The notes beneath the pieces are model-generated. The model searched no databases. It was not told the origin of the DNA and saw only the letters and a program-made list of their open reading frames with translations. From the NCBI GenBank assembly GCA_021783135.1, contig JAJXUE010000026.1, forward strand, positions 1 to 41,473: a DNA stretch of 41,473 nucleotides, read 5' to 3'. This document shows positions 1 through 6,614 of this stretch, piece after piece. Source of the DNA: Bacillota bacterium (GTDB lineage Bacteria; Bacillota; Desulfitobacteriia; Desulfitobacteriales; JAJXUE01). How positions within the stretch are numbered: the first letter of the stretch is position 1; each line of letters starts with the position of its first letter. The translations under genes and the position numbers were made by a program.

Positions 1-1123
1 GGTCCGCAGGCGTGAAATCGGGCGTGAACTCAGGTGTAAACTTAGGGGTTTCCTTTTTCTTACCGATCCCTTTTCCCACCCCTTTGACCTTTTCCCATAC
101 TCCGCCAAAGAACCTTTTAACAGGTTTAGGCACCACCAAGATACCTGCGCCTGACGCGCTGGTCAGCACTACCGGCCCGGTTGGCATATTTTGCACATTA
201 TAGGGATTCTCCAACGTAACGATTACCTGTTCATGCTCATAGAAGGGTACATTTGACTGGAACGCTCCGCGGTATGTTCCGCTGCCCACCGGCATTAGCT
301 GTCCTACTGTAAAACTATCCCTACCCTTGCGATTCGTAAGATAAGCCACATAAACTGGGTTTGGCCCCAGCTGCGGGTAGTTTTGGGCCAAACTTTCCGG
401 CTCAGGTAAATCGTTGGCGATAAGCGAGAATGAATTCGGTCCGTTGATTTTAGCTATACCAGTACCTCCCAGACCTACCGGACCCGGCTTGAGACTAAAC
501 TGCTTCGGTTTGATTTGCTTGCCTACCACATTTGTCGCAGGCTGCGGGGCCATCTGCGGCATCACCATCGCTTGCGGAACCTGTTGCGGAGCTGGATTAT
601 ACCGGCTGCGCGCCATACCCCTGACATTAGCCGCCCCCTGATTTACCTGCGACTGACCAGCATAATTCGGTGCATATACCTGACCTGTCCCTGCAGGGTA
701 AGCCTGTTGTTGCCCTGACATTTTACTCATTAGGCCCGGCCTCCTGCTTCTGCCCCCCCCAACAGGTGCCTGCATACCCGCCGGGTATTGTTGCGCCATC
801 GGCGCCATCCCAGGCATAGGCTGCATTCCGCCCGGCGCACCTGACATACCAGGCTTGCCGCCTTTATTGCGCCCAAACAAGCGCCCGCCTTGGCTACCGC
901 CCGGACCCATTGCTCCCGCCTGGCCTTGCGGCATCTGTCCCATTGGCATTTGGCCCGGATATTGGCCCAGATATTGACCCGGCATTTGACCCGGCATTTG
1001 ACCCGGATATTGCATACCCCTTTGACTACGCCCCATCATGCTATTGCCCATTCCTCCGGGGTAAGAGTTCATGCCGTTTGGAGCACCTGGATAGCCCCCC
1101 ATATTTGGCGGATAAGTGCCCAT
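1..1123 (-). CDS. Gly/Met/Pro/Gln-rich protein with RskA-like C-terminal domain, partial
   Basis: An open minus-strand frame starts with ATG at 1121-1123 and runs off the left edge without a stop, giving about 374 visible codons. A weak GGTGA lies just upstream of the start. Residues 1 to about 210 are low complexity: PGQMPGQ-type repeats, many Met, Gly, Gln and Pro, and short basic patches. From about 215 to 330 there is a folded-looking domain containing VYVAYLTN and VTLENPY...PTGPVVLTS, which resembles the extracellular domain of RskA-type anti-sigma-K factors. The tail is Lys-rich with PKFTPEFTPDFTP repeats. No signal peptide or membrane segment is visible. Function is unknown. The composition and the similar small neighbours suggest a spore coat or surface matrix protein (inference). 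Confidence 0.72.
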   Translation of the reverse strand, partial: MGTYPPNMGGYPGAPNGMNSYPGGMGNSMMGRSQRGMQYPGQMPGQMPGQYLGQYPGQMPMGQMPQGQAGAMGPGGSQGGRLFGRNKGGKPGMSGAPGGMQPMPGMAPMAQQYPAGMQAPVGGGRSRRPGLMSKMSGQQQAYPAGTGQVYAPNYAGQSQVNQGAANVRGMARSRYNPAPQQVPQAMVMPQMAPQPATNVVGKQIKPKQFSLKPGPVGLGGTGIAKINGPNSFSLIANDLPEPESLAQNYPQLGPNPVYVAYLTNRKGRDSFTVGQLMPVGSGTYRGAFQSNVPFYEHEQVIVTLENPYNVQNMPTGPVVLTSASGAGILVVPKPVKRFFGGVWEKVKGVGKGIGKKKETPKFTPEFTPDFTPAD

Positions 1124-1197
1124 TGAATCACCAGCTTTGGTATTATTTTCTTCTTTTCTATATATTATTGGCGGTATGAGTTGCAAGTGCATGGTTA

Positions 1198-1632
1198 CTA
1201 GCGCAGAAATACAACATCAATAGCCACCAAAACTAAAATTGCAATCATTAGTGCAGCCACCCCATTCGGTGTACTTTGGGGCGATGCTGCCAACACCACA
1301 TAAACGGGTGTCCCACACGTCGGACAATGATATACAGGCTGGTAATAATAACCTTGGTCGAGATATCGTTGATCGGGCATATACTGTGGATACGCTTGAC
1401 TTTGCACCTGTGGATACTGATATTGTGGATATTGATACTGCGGATATTGATACTGCGAATACTGGGCTTGCGGATATTGCACCTGCGGATATTGCACCTG
1501 ATTATAACTATATTGGCCGGAGGGATAATACGGTGGGTATGACGCACCGTATTGCGCTTGTGGTTGATATCTATAACCCTGTTGCGGGTAATGAAATCCG
1601 TAATCACCTCGCCGATATATGGGTGGTCTCAA
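1198..1632 (-). CDS. Tyr/Gln/Pro-repeat protein with CxxC zinc-ribbon-like motif and C-terminal membrane helix
   Basis: 144 aa. It starts at a TTG (1630-1632) preceded by GGGAGG about 10 nt upstream. Residues 15-80 are degenerate QYPQ and QYPQYQYPQ repeats. A CPTCGTPVYV knuckle follows near residue 104, with only one CxxC pair, so any zinc site would be incomplete or shared. The C-terminus (about residues 122-143, ALMIAILVLVAIDVVFL) is one hydrophobic helix. That predicts a tail-anchored protein carrying a sticky Tyr-rich segment, as in some spore-coat or exosporium proteins. I do not recognise a named family. It lies 74 bp upstream of the Gly/Met-rich gene on the same strand and is probably expressed with it. 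Confidence 0.68.
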   Translation of the reverse strand: MRPPIYRRGDYGFHYPQQGYRYQPQAQYGASYPPYYPSGQYSYNQVQYPQVQYPQAQYSQYQYPQYQYPQYQYPQVQSQAYPQYMPDQRYLDQGYYYQPVYHCPTCGTPVYVVLAASPQSTPNGVAALMIAILVLVAIDVVFLR

Positions 1633-1693
1633 GCAGCAGACACCTCCCTACGTGCTAATTCCTGCACAGACAGAAACTCTGCTGTCTATGTAT

Positions 1694-1728
1694 GTTGATA
1701 ATGGCCCTTATACAGGGCCATTATCAAC
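1694..1728. other. Perfect 14-bp inverted repeat between two minus-strand genes
   Basis: Arms GTTGATAATGGCCC (1694-1707) and GGGCCATTATCAAC (1715-1728) flank a 7-nt loop. The TAA stop of the upstream 93-aa gene (1708-1710) lies in the loop. There is no T-tract on either side, so it is either a factor-assisted terminator or an mRNA-stabilising hairpin. A CATACATA box (minus strand, 1687-1694) follows at once and could be the -10 of a sporulation-type promoter for the next gene. Confidence 0.6.
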
Positions 1729-1989
1729 AGGAGGAGCCGATGGGTTTAGCGGGGTATTATGGCGGTTAAGCCAGCGTGATCTAAGCCCACCCATACCGCT
1801 AAAGCCCTCCATTTGATGGGGGGCCGGGCCAATCGCACCTTGACCAAAACCGGCCCGGCGCTCACGCAGTCTGCTGATGATTGCATCCCTTCTACTCATA
1901 GGTGTAGACCCACCCTCTGGTGCTGGTCCACCCACAGAACCATCTAGCGGTCCACGCGTGGGACCACCCATTAATCGACCTCTGAACAT
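1708..1989 (-). CDS. Small Gly/Pro/Arg-rich protein, possible spore coat component
   Basis: 93 aa, ATG start at 1987-1989 with a strong AAAGGGGG ribosome binding site about 6 nt upstream. The N-terminal third is Gly/Pro-rich (GGPTRGP, GGPAPEGG). The centre has a basic amphipathic stretch, MSRRDAIISRLRERRAGFG. The C-terminus is Arg/Asn/Pro-rich. There is no signal peptide, membrane segment or recognised domain. It is the first gene of a run of three compositionally odd minus-strand genes. The coat assignment rests only on composition and neighbours. Confidence 0.6.
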   Translation of the reverse strand: MFRGRLMGGPTRGPLDGSVGGPAPEGGSTPMSRRDAIISRLRERRAGFGQGAIGPAPHQMEGFSGMGGLRSRWLNRHNTPLNPSAPPVDNGPV

Positions 1990-2044
1990 ACGCTTACCCC
2001 CTTTTTCTCAAGCTAACAATATAGGTAGATGCTACCTTCTATCG

Positions 2045-2053
2045 TAATATATG
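2045..2053 (-). promoter_or_regulatory. Candidate sporulation-type -10 box upstream of the 93-aa gene
   Basis: On the minus strand the 90-bp gap holds CATATATTA about 56 nt before the start at 1989, with TAACACC roughly 17 nt further upstream. This resembles sigma-E/sigma-K promoters (CATA-type -10). The match is short and could be chance. A small hairpin AGGTAG-ATG-CTACCT lies between it and the gene (2023-2037). Confidence 0.22.
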
Positions 2054-2080
2054 GCAATAAATACCACTGGTGTTACCCGC

Positions 2081-2899
2081 TTATCCACGTAGCACACGGC
2101 GTAAGTGGTGGAACAAACCAAATTCCTCCGGTTTTCTGCCACAAATGACACCATAACCAAAATAAGCCTGATTTCGCTGATTAAATTCCGCATTGGATTT
2201 CAATCTCGCCATCAACCCAGGTTCTCTGATTTTGCTCACTAGTTCCTTGATAAAGACCCAATCATTACGTAATTCCTGAACTATCTGATTCGAACCGGGC
2301 CGCAAATATTGTGGCAGAAGCGTACCGATATAAATAAAGCCGGCCTTTTGTAACACCCCAACCCAACCCTCAAATGATAAGGGTTGCGTACGCGGACCAA
2401 AACACTGTTCCATTTCCTCTCTAACTTCAGGTGTTAAATCCTGAACCAAAGCCATCTCTACATCCGCCAACCTGCCGCCGGGCTTTAATACCCGATAAAA
2501 CTCCTTGTAGACACGGGGCTTATCGAGAAACACCGTCAAAGACTCGGCTAAAACCAAATCAAATTCGCTGCTCGGCAGAGGCAAATGCGTCACGTCACAG
2601 GCTTTAAACTCAACTAATTCACCTAATCCCTCCCGCTCTGCCCTTTTTTGGGCCTTCGCAATCATCTCTTCGCTAATATCTATCCCGAGTACCTTACAGC
2701 CCACTTGCTTAGCAAGATAGCAAGTGGTTGCACCTGTGCCGCAACCGGCATCAAGCACATAGTGATTGGAGCTAAGCTCCAACTCGGGCAAATATTGCCG
2801 CGTATAAGGCATACCACCAGGATGTGAGCTGCCTATACCAAGCCAGGCCAACAATTCAAAATAGTTCATCTCGTCTATTTTCTTAAGCATTTGAGACAA
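2081..2899 (-). CDS. Class I SAM-dependent methyltransferase
   Basis: 272 aa from a TTG at 2897-2899. That start is chosen because AAGGAGGGG (2906-2914) sits 6 nt upstream. The frame is open to a GTG at 2915-2917, but that codon overlaps the ribosome binding site, and an ATG at 2888-2890 is a less well spaced alternative. The Rossmann methyltransferase core is clear: motif I VLDAGCGTG (about residues 48-56), the acidic end of strand 2 in GIDIS, CDVTHLPL, and post-motif VLKPGGRLADVEM. It belongs to the UbiE/Methyltransf_11 type of small-molecule methyltransferases. The C-terminal 100 residues do not tell me the substrate. Neighbours do not define a pathway. Confidence 0.88.
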   Translation of the reverse strand: MSQMLKKIDEMNYFELLAWLGIGSSHPGGMPYTRQYLPELELSSNHYVLDAGCGTGATTCYLAKQVGCKVLGIDISEEMIAKAQKRAEREGLGELVEFKACDVTHLPLPSSEFDLVLAESLTVFLDKPRVYKEFYRVLKPGGRLADVEMALVQDLTPEVREEMEQCFGPRTQPLSFEGWVGVLQKAGFIYIGTLLPQYLRPGSNQIVQELRNDWVFIKELVSKIREPGLMARLKSNAEFNQRNQAYFGYGVICGRKPEEFGLFHHLRRVLRG

Positions 2900-3008
2900 G
2901 CTAACCCCTCCTTCCACTGGGTCATGGTATTATATTCCAACTAAGTATCAAATGCGCGCAAAAAGGCCCGCTTGTTACGAGGTTATACTTCTGATAGTAT
3001 AAAAAATA

Positions 3009-3052
3009 GGGCTGCAGCTCTACGAACTATTTAGTTCGTAAAGCTGCAGCCC
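3009..3052 (-). terminator. Rho-independent terminator of the winged-helix gene
   Basis: A stem of GGGCTGCAGCT plus TACGAACTA pairs with TAGTTCGTA plus AGCTGCAGCCC, with one bulged position per arm and a 2-nt loop. On the minus strand the stem is followed by CCTATTTTTTATA. It lies 14 bp after the stop codon at 3066. Confidence 0.9.
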
Positions 3053-3065
3053 CTACCTGTAATTA

Positions 3066-3569
3066 CTAGTCCTGCGGCTCATTGAGAATAATGTATGAAT
3101 CTTGCACTGCTTGATAACCAAAAGCGCGGCGCAGCCGAATAAAACGCGGTTGATCCGCTTTATCCCCCAGCTTGCGGCGAATGTTCTTAATGTGGCTCTC
3201 TACATCAACATTCGGCACAGGCTCATGCGGGAAAGCCGCCTCTGCCAGAACGTCCTTACTTAACAAATTGGGCCCATTAACCAGCAAGCACTCTAAAATA
3301 CGGTACTCTGTAGCCGTAAGCTCGATTCGGTGCCCATTCAGGAATACCTCCTTGGTAGATTTAATCAACACCAACTTGTCTGTATAAGCTTTACCGGACT
3401 TGTCTGCACAGGAAGCATTGCTCCTCATGCTTTCCCTGCAACTCTCGTTGCTTTGTCCCAGCACCCAATTTAAAGTCGCCGCAATACTTTCCTGCATGTT
3501 TAGCACCTTATTAATCGTATCATCTCCGACCAGCACAATTACTGTTTTAGCGTGCAATAAATCGTGCAT
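3066..3569 (-). CDS. Stand-alone OmpR/PhoB-type winged-helix DNA-binding protein
   Basis: 167 aa, ATG at 3567-3569 with AAAGGAG about 10 nt upstream. Residues about 62-157 form a Trans_reg_C winged helix: ELTATEYRILECLLVNGP, then VDVESHIKNIRRKLGD as the recognition-helix region, then a wing ending FGYQAV. The first 60 residues (VIVLVGDDTINKVLNMQ, then a Ser/Cys-rich linker) are far too short for a receiver domain and have no clear phospho-acceptor Asp in context, so this is not an ordinary response regulator. It is probably a transcription factor driven by something other than a partner kinase, or the remnant of one. It is monocistronic with its own terminator. Target genes are unknown. Confidence 0.85.
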   Translation of the reverse strand: MHDLLHAKTVIVLVGDDTINKVLNMQESIAATLNWVLGQSNESCRESMRSNASCADKSGKAYTDKLVLIKSTKEVFLNGHRIELTATEYRILECLLVNGPNLLSKDVLAEAAFPHEPVPNVDVESHIKNIRRKLGDKADQPRFIRLRRAFGYQAVQDSYIILNEPQD

Positions 3570-3655
3570 CTAATCACCGCTCCTTTATTTTTATAAAACC
3601 TGCGTTCTATTGATGCCAAACCAGAGTTCTCGCAAATATAGTTCGCCACTTTCAT
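3539..3655 (-). CDS. Possible 38-aa leader peptide overlapping the winged-helix gene
   Basis: ATG at 3653-3655 follows AGGAAGGAA with about 6 nt spacing, a better-placed ribosome binding site than that of the next gene. The frame encodes 38 residues, including three Cys and a basic centre (ERRFYKNKGAV), and ends 31 nt inside the winged-helix coding region. Overlap in another frame would allow translational coupling. No homology is recognised and it may be chance. Confidence 0.25.
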   Translation of the reverse strand: MKVANYICENSGLASIERRFYKNKGAVIRCTIYCTLKQ

Positions 3656-3776
3656 GGAAATTCCTTCCTCATTGCACAAAAAAATATAAAAATTACAAAA
3701 AAAGCCATGCGTCTCACAGAGATATTTTGACTTCGACACTATCCCTAGGTTAGACTAGGCAAAAGGGGGGTTAACT

Positions 3777-4646
3777 ACGGACAGAAGAGATTTTTTGCGT
3801 CAAGCAGGCCGGTTGGTCGTTAGTCACAAAGTCATATCGACAATAGTCCCAGTCGGTGCCGCCAGCCTTGGGTGGGCTGATTATGAGACCAAGGATTTAA
3901 CCTTACACAAATTGCGCCTTGAACTGCCAAATTGGCCGCACCAGCTTAACGGCTACAAAATAGTCCAGCTTTCAGACCTACATTTGGAAACCCTGCATAT
4001 CAAGCTAAAGGCCATTACCGAACTTGCTAACAGCCAGAAACCTGACCTACTGGTTATCACCGGCGATATCGCGACTGCCCGCAGTGACTTAAACCATGTG
4101 ACGCAGGCCTTGGCACCGCTACAAGCTAAAGACGCCAGAATAGCTGTCATGGGTAATAACGATTATGCTCACTTTTCCCACACGCAGTTTGATGAATATC
4201 TCCGGCATATTGCAAGTTTAGGCATACGCGTGCTCATCAATGAAGCTGTCAAGGTAACAAGCGGTACTCATGCTTACTGGGTAGTGGGTGTGGACGATCC
4301 CGCCACTGCACATGACAACGTTCCGTTGGCTTTCGCCCAGGTTCCCAATGACGGCTTGCCTCGACTTGTACTCGCTCATTCTACCGATTGCATAGATGGA
4401 TTATATAATAGGAAGGTAGATTTATTTTTGACAGGTCATACCCATGGCGGGCAGATCGTTTTGCCCCTAATTGGCGCACCAATTAGAAATACCCTCCTAG
4501 CTGAGGAGGGTATTTATGCCGGTTATCATGTAATTAACGGTATTCGAGTGTACATCAACGTAGGTATAGGTACGAGCGGAATACCGCTGCGCATCGGAGT
4601 TAAACCGGAAATTGCCGTATTTGAGCTCTATCAAAAAACTGTTTAA
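3777..4646 (+). CDS. Tat-type metallophosphoesterase (YkuE/YaeI-like)
   Basis: Calcineurin-like phosphoesterase with the motifs in order: SDLHLE, TGDIAT, GNNDYAH (usual GNHD with His replaced by Asn), LAHSTD and TGHTHGGQ. The family hydrolyses phosphodiester or pyrophosphate bonds, and YkuE-type members act outside the membrane. The first ordinary start codon in frame is TTG at 3795, but the codons just before it read DRRDFLRQ, a twin-arginine motif, and are open back to a TAG at 3756. AAAAGGGGGG (3761-3770) is spaced 6 nt before an ACG at 3777-3779. I therefore place the start at ACG, giving 289 aa. If translation really begins at TTG 3795, the Tat motif is lost and the protein has 283 aa. 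The hydrophobic stretch VISTIVPVGAASLGWADY follows the RR as expected. Confidence 0.85.
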   Translation, partial: TDRRDFLRQAGRLVVSHKVISTIVPVGAASLGWADYETKDLTLHKLRLELPNWPHQLNGYKIVQLSDLHLETLHIKLKAITELANSQKPDLLVITGDIATARSDLNHVTQALAPLQAKDARIAVMGNNDYAHFSHTQFDEYLRHIASLGIRVLINEAVKVTSGTHAYWVVGVDDPATAHDNVPLAFAQVPNDGLPRLVLAHSTDCIDGLYNRKVDLFLTGHTHGGQIVLPLIGAPIRNTLLAEEGIYAGYHVINGIRVYINVGIGTSGIPLRIGVKPEIAVFELYQKTV

Positions 4647-4676
4647 ATTTTATGCAGCGATTGCATAAAATAGGAC

Positions 4677-4698
4677 TTTGGGAACATTTTGGGAACAT
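4677..4698 (+). repeat. Tandem 11-bp direct repeat in the darTG promoter
   Basis: TTTGGGAACAT occurs twice with no gap (4677-4687 and 4688-4698). It overlaps the probable -35 region of darTG and is a candidate binding site for an autoregulator (inference). Confidence 0.6.
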
Positions 4699-4718
4699 CC
4701 TTTTATTGTAACCTATAA
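4689..4718 (+). promoter_or_regulatory. Candidate darTG promoter
   Basis: TTGGGA (4689-4694) and CTATAA (4713-4718) are separated by 18 bp and lie about 105 bp before the darT ATG. The -35 element sits in the second copy of the 11-bp repeat. Fit to the sigma-A consensus is moderate. Confidence 0.35.
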
Positions 4719-4733
4719 CTATATTTTATGCTG

Positions 4734-4777
4734 TACTACATGGGCTCGTAGCAGGTTTTTGTGGCTACAATGTAGTA
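4734..4777 (+). other. Long imperfect inverted repeat in the darT leader
   Basis: Outer arms TACTACAT (4734-4741) and ATGTAGTA (4770-4777) enclose inner arms GTAGC (4748-4752) and GCTAC (4764-4768) around an 11-nt loop. It lies downstream of the presumed promoter and upstream of the ribosome binding site, so it could act as an operator or as mRNA structure limiting toxin translation. There is no T-tract. Confidence 0.5.
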
Positions 4778-4824
4778 TTACTTAATATTATTATATAGCG
4801 TATAGGAATCTGAGGTAATGCTTT

Positions 4825-5457
4825 ATGCCGCCAACCCCTGTGTATATTTATCATATAACGTCGATTAGTAATTTACCGTCTATTTTGGCTTCAGGCAGAC
4901 TGAATTCAAAATCATTAATAGATCTGCATTCTGTTCGATATACGAACATTGCTTATGACCACATACAAGATCGCTGAAGTAATACTAACGTACCTTGTGG
5001 GCCCCGCGGTAATTTACATAATTACGTTCCGTTTTATTTTGCTCCGCGTTCACCTATGCTTTACACAATTAATAGGGGAAATGTACGCGGATTTACAGGC
5101 GGTCAAAGGTCAATAATATATTGTGTCTCTACTGTTGAAGCGGTAGATGGTGTAAGGCCATGGGTTTTTACGGATGGCCACGGGACCATGAGGATTACTC
5201 AATTTTTTAGTGATCTTAACGACCTTGATGAAGTTGATTGGGATGTTATGGAATCTCAGTATTGGTACGACACGGAGATCCACCCTGATCGCAGGCGCCG
5301 CCGACAAGCTGAATTTTTAGTGTATGAATATTTTCCTATGAATTTGATTAGCCATATAGGGGTATATGACAGTGCAATCTCAGAAAGTATAATAACTATT
5401 ACGCGTAATGCAGGATATAATATCCCAGTATGGCAACGCCCAAACTGGGATTACTGA
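4825..5457 (+). pseudogene. darT: DarT DNA ADP-ribosyltransferase toxin, interrupted by in-frame TGA
   Basis: From ATG 4825 (GAGG at 4812-4815) one frame carries the whole DarT family signature: PVYIYHITSISNLPSIL, then IAYDHIQDR, then NYVPFYFAPRSPMLY, a VFTDGHG segment and QAEFLVYEYFP with the conserved Glu at position 163. Total length is 210 codons, normal for DarT. Codon 51 (4975-4977) is TGA in the motif that reads IQxRR in the family. A single C-to-T change in CGA would create it. Reading resumes in the same frame, so there is no indel. DarT transfers ADP-ribose from NAD onto thymidine bases in single-stranded DNA. As read here only a 50-aa fragment would be made, unless translation restarts internally (for example ATG 5056) or the TGA is read through. 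Its stop overlaps the darG ribosome binding site. Confidence 0.9.
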
Positions 5458-5471
5458 GGAGGTGTCCGCTA

Positions 5472-6512
5472 GTGATTGAATTGAGAAATGGAAATCTTTT
5501 AAAAGCTGATGCAGAAGCCTTAGTAAATACGGTTAATTGTGTGGGTGTAATGGGTAAAGGGATTGCACTGCAATTTAAGCAGGCATACCCTGACAATTTT
5601 AAAGAATATGCAAGGGCCTGCAAAAGCAAGCTTGTTGTTCCAGGTTCCATGTTTACGGTTCAAGTGGGCGGCATGCTGGCTAACCCAAGATATATTATTA
5701 ACTTTCCAACCAAAAGGCATTGGAAAGGGAATTCTAGGATTGAAGATATTGAATCCGGGTTAAAGGCACTTATCGCTGAAGTGAAACGTCTTGGAATTAG
5801 ATCCATTGCCGTGCCGCCATTAGGGTGTGGAAATGGTGGCTTGGTTTGGGATGAGGTCAGACCCAAAATAGTAATGGCTTTTGAAGACTTACCTAATGTT
5901 AATTTATTTCTCTATGAGCCAACAGGAAACCCGCCGTCTGAGGAGATAAAAGTCGCAACTAAAAAAAATTTAACCAACGCCAGAGCGTTACTGTTAGAAT
6001 TGATGAATCGGTACACTATTCCTGGGTATACTATGACTCTTTTGGTGGTTCAAAAACTTGCTTATTTTTTACAAGAAGCTGGAGAGCCACTGAAGTTAAA
6101 TTTTGAAAAAGGCATTTACGGGCCTTACGCTGAGAATTTGAATTTTGTGTTGAAGGCTATGGAGGGACATTATACTCGGGGTTTGGGTGATGGCAGCCGT
6201 AAAAAAGATGCCCCTATTTACCTTTTGCCAAAGGCTGCGTCTGAAGCATCTGAGTTTTTAATGGGTAGAGAAGAGTCTCTGCAACGTCTCGACCTGGTTA
6301 CGGATATTATAGCCGGCTTTGAGTCTCCCTATGGTATGGAACTGCTTGCTACTGTTGATTGGGTTATGAAGCAAAACCCTGAAACAGCTAACGATTTTAC
6401 CAAAGTTAAGGACCAAGTGTATATTTGGAATAAGCGTAAGCGTGATATTTTCAAGGAAAATCACATTTCGATCGCTTGGAAACATCTTAGCAATATTAAG
6501 GTTGATATTTGA
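5472..6512 (+). CDS. darG: DarG macrodomain antitoxin (ADP-ribosyl-thymidine glycohydrolase)
   Basis: 346 aa from GTG 5472, chosen because GGAGG (5458-5462, overlapping the darT stop) lies 9 nt upstream and the macrodomain begins here (IELRNGNLLK). An ATG in frame at 5430 lies inside darT and lacks a comparable site. Residues 1 to about 155 form the macrodomain: GNLLKADAEALVNTVNCVG with Asn22, GVMGKGIALQFK, FPTKRHWK with Lys81 at the position reported as catalytic in DarG, and IAVPPLGCGNGGL. Residues about 180-340 (VQKLAYFLQEAGEPLKLNFE...GIYGPYAENL) resemble the SocA/DUF4065 (Panacea) fold and probably bind the toxin. It removes ADP-ribose from DNA and neutralises DarT. Coupled to darT in one operon. 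Confidence 0.92.
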   Translation: MIELRNGNLLKADAEALVNTVNCVGVMGKGIALQFKQAYPDNFKEYARACKSKLVVPGSMFTVQVGGMLANPRYIINFPTKRHWKGNSRIEDIESGLKALIAEVKRLGIRSIAVPPLGCGNGGLVWDEVRPKIVMAFEDLPNVNLFLYEPTGNPPSEEIKVATKKNLTNARALLLELMNRYTIPGYTMTLLVVQKLAYFLQEAGEPLKLNFEKGIYGPYAENLNFVLKAMEGHYTRGLGDGSRKKDAPIYLLPKAASEASEFLMGREESLQRLDLVTDIIAGFESPYGMELLATVDWVMKQNPETANDFTKVKDQVYIWNKRKRDIFKENHISIAWKHLSNIKVDI

Positions 6513-6533
6513 GGGTAGTTGACTCACTCAATC

Positions 6534-6570
6534 AAAGAGACAGCACACTGATTGGCGCTGCCTCTTTTTT
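6534..6570 (+). terminator. Terminator of the darTG operon
   Basis: AAAGAGACAGC (6534-6544) pairs with GCTGCCTCTTT (from 6557) with one mismatch, followed by a T-run. It is 22 bp after the darG stop. Confidence 0.85.
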
Positions 6571-6614
6571 GTTTAGTTTTGTGCATAATACCCAATTATA
6601 CAAAACGGCCCGAC

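Noticed and set aside
1239-1658. 139-codon plus-strand frame with IVDIDTADID repeats
   Set aside because: The repeats are the reverse complement of the QYPQYQYPQ repeats of the minus-strand gene, which has the better start and a membrane helix.
4647-4671. Terminator after the metallophosphoesterase
   Set aside because: ATTTTATGCA/TGCATAAAAT forms a 10-bp hairpin, but it is AT-rich and lacks a following T-run. Termination there is unproven.
4975-4977. TGA in darT as selenocysteine or a reassigned codon
   Set aside because: The family has Arg at this site, no SECIS-like hairpin is evident just downstream, and other genes use TGA as an ordinary stop (darG, for example).
5430-5471. Upstream ATG start for darG
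   Set aside because: It lies inside darT with no ribosome binding site, while GTG 5472 has GGAGG at 9 nt and coincides with the start of the macrodomain.
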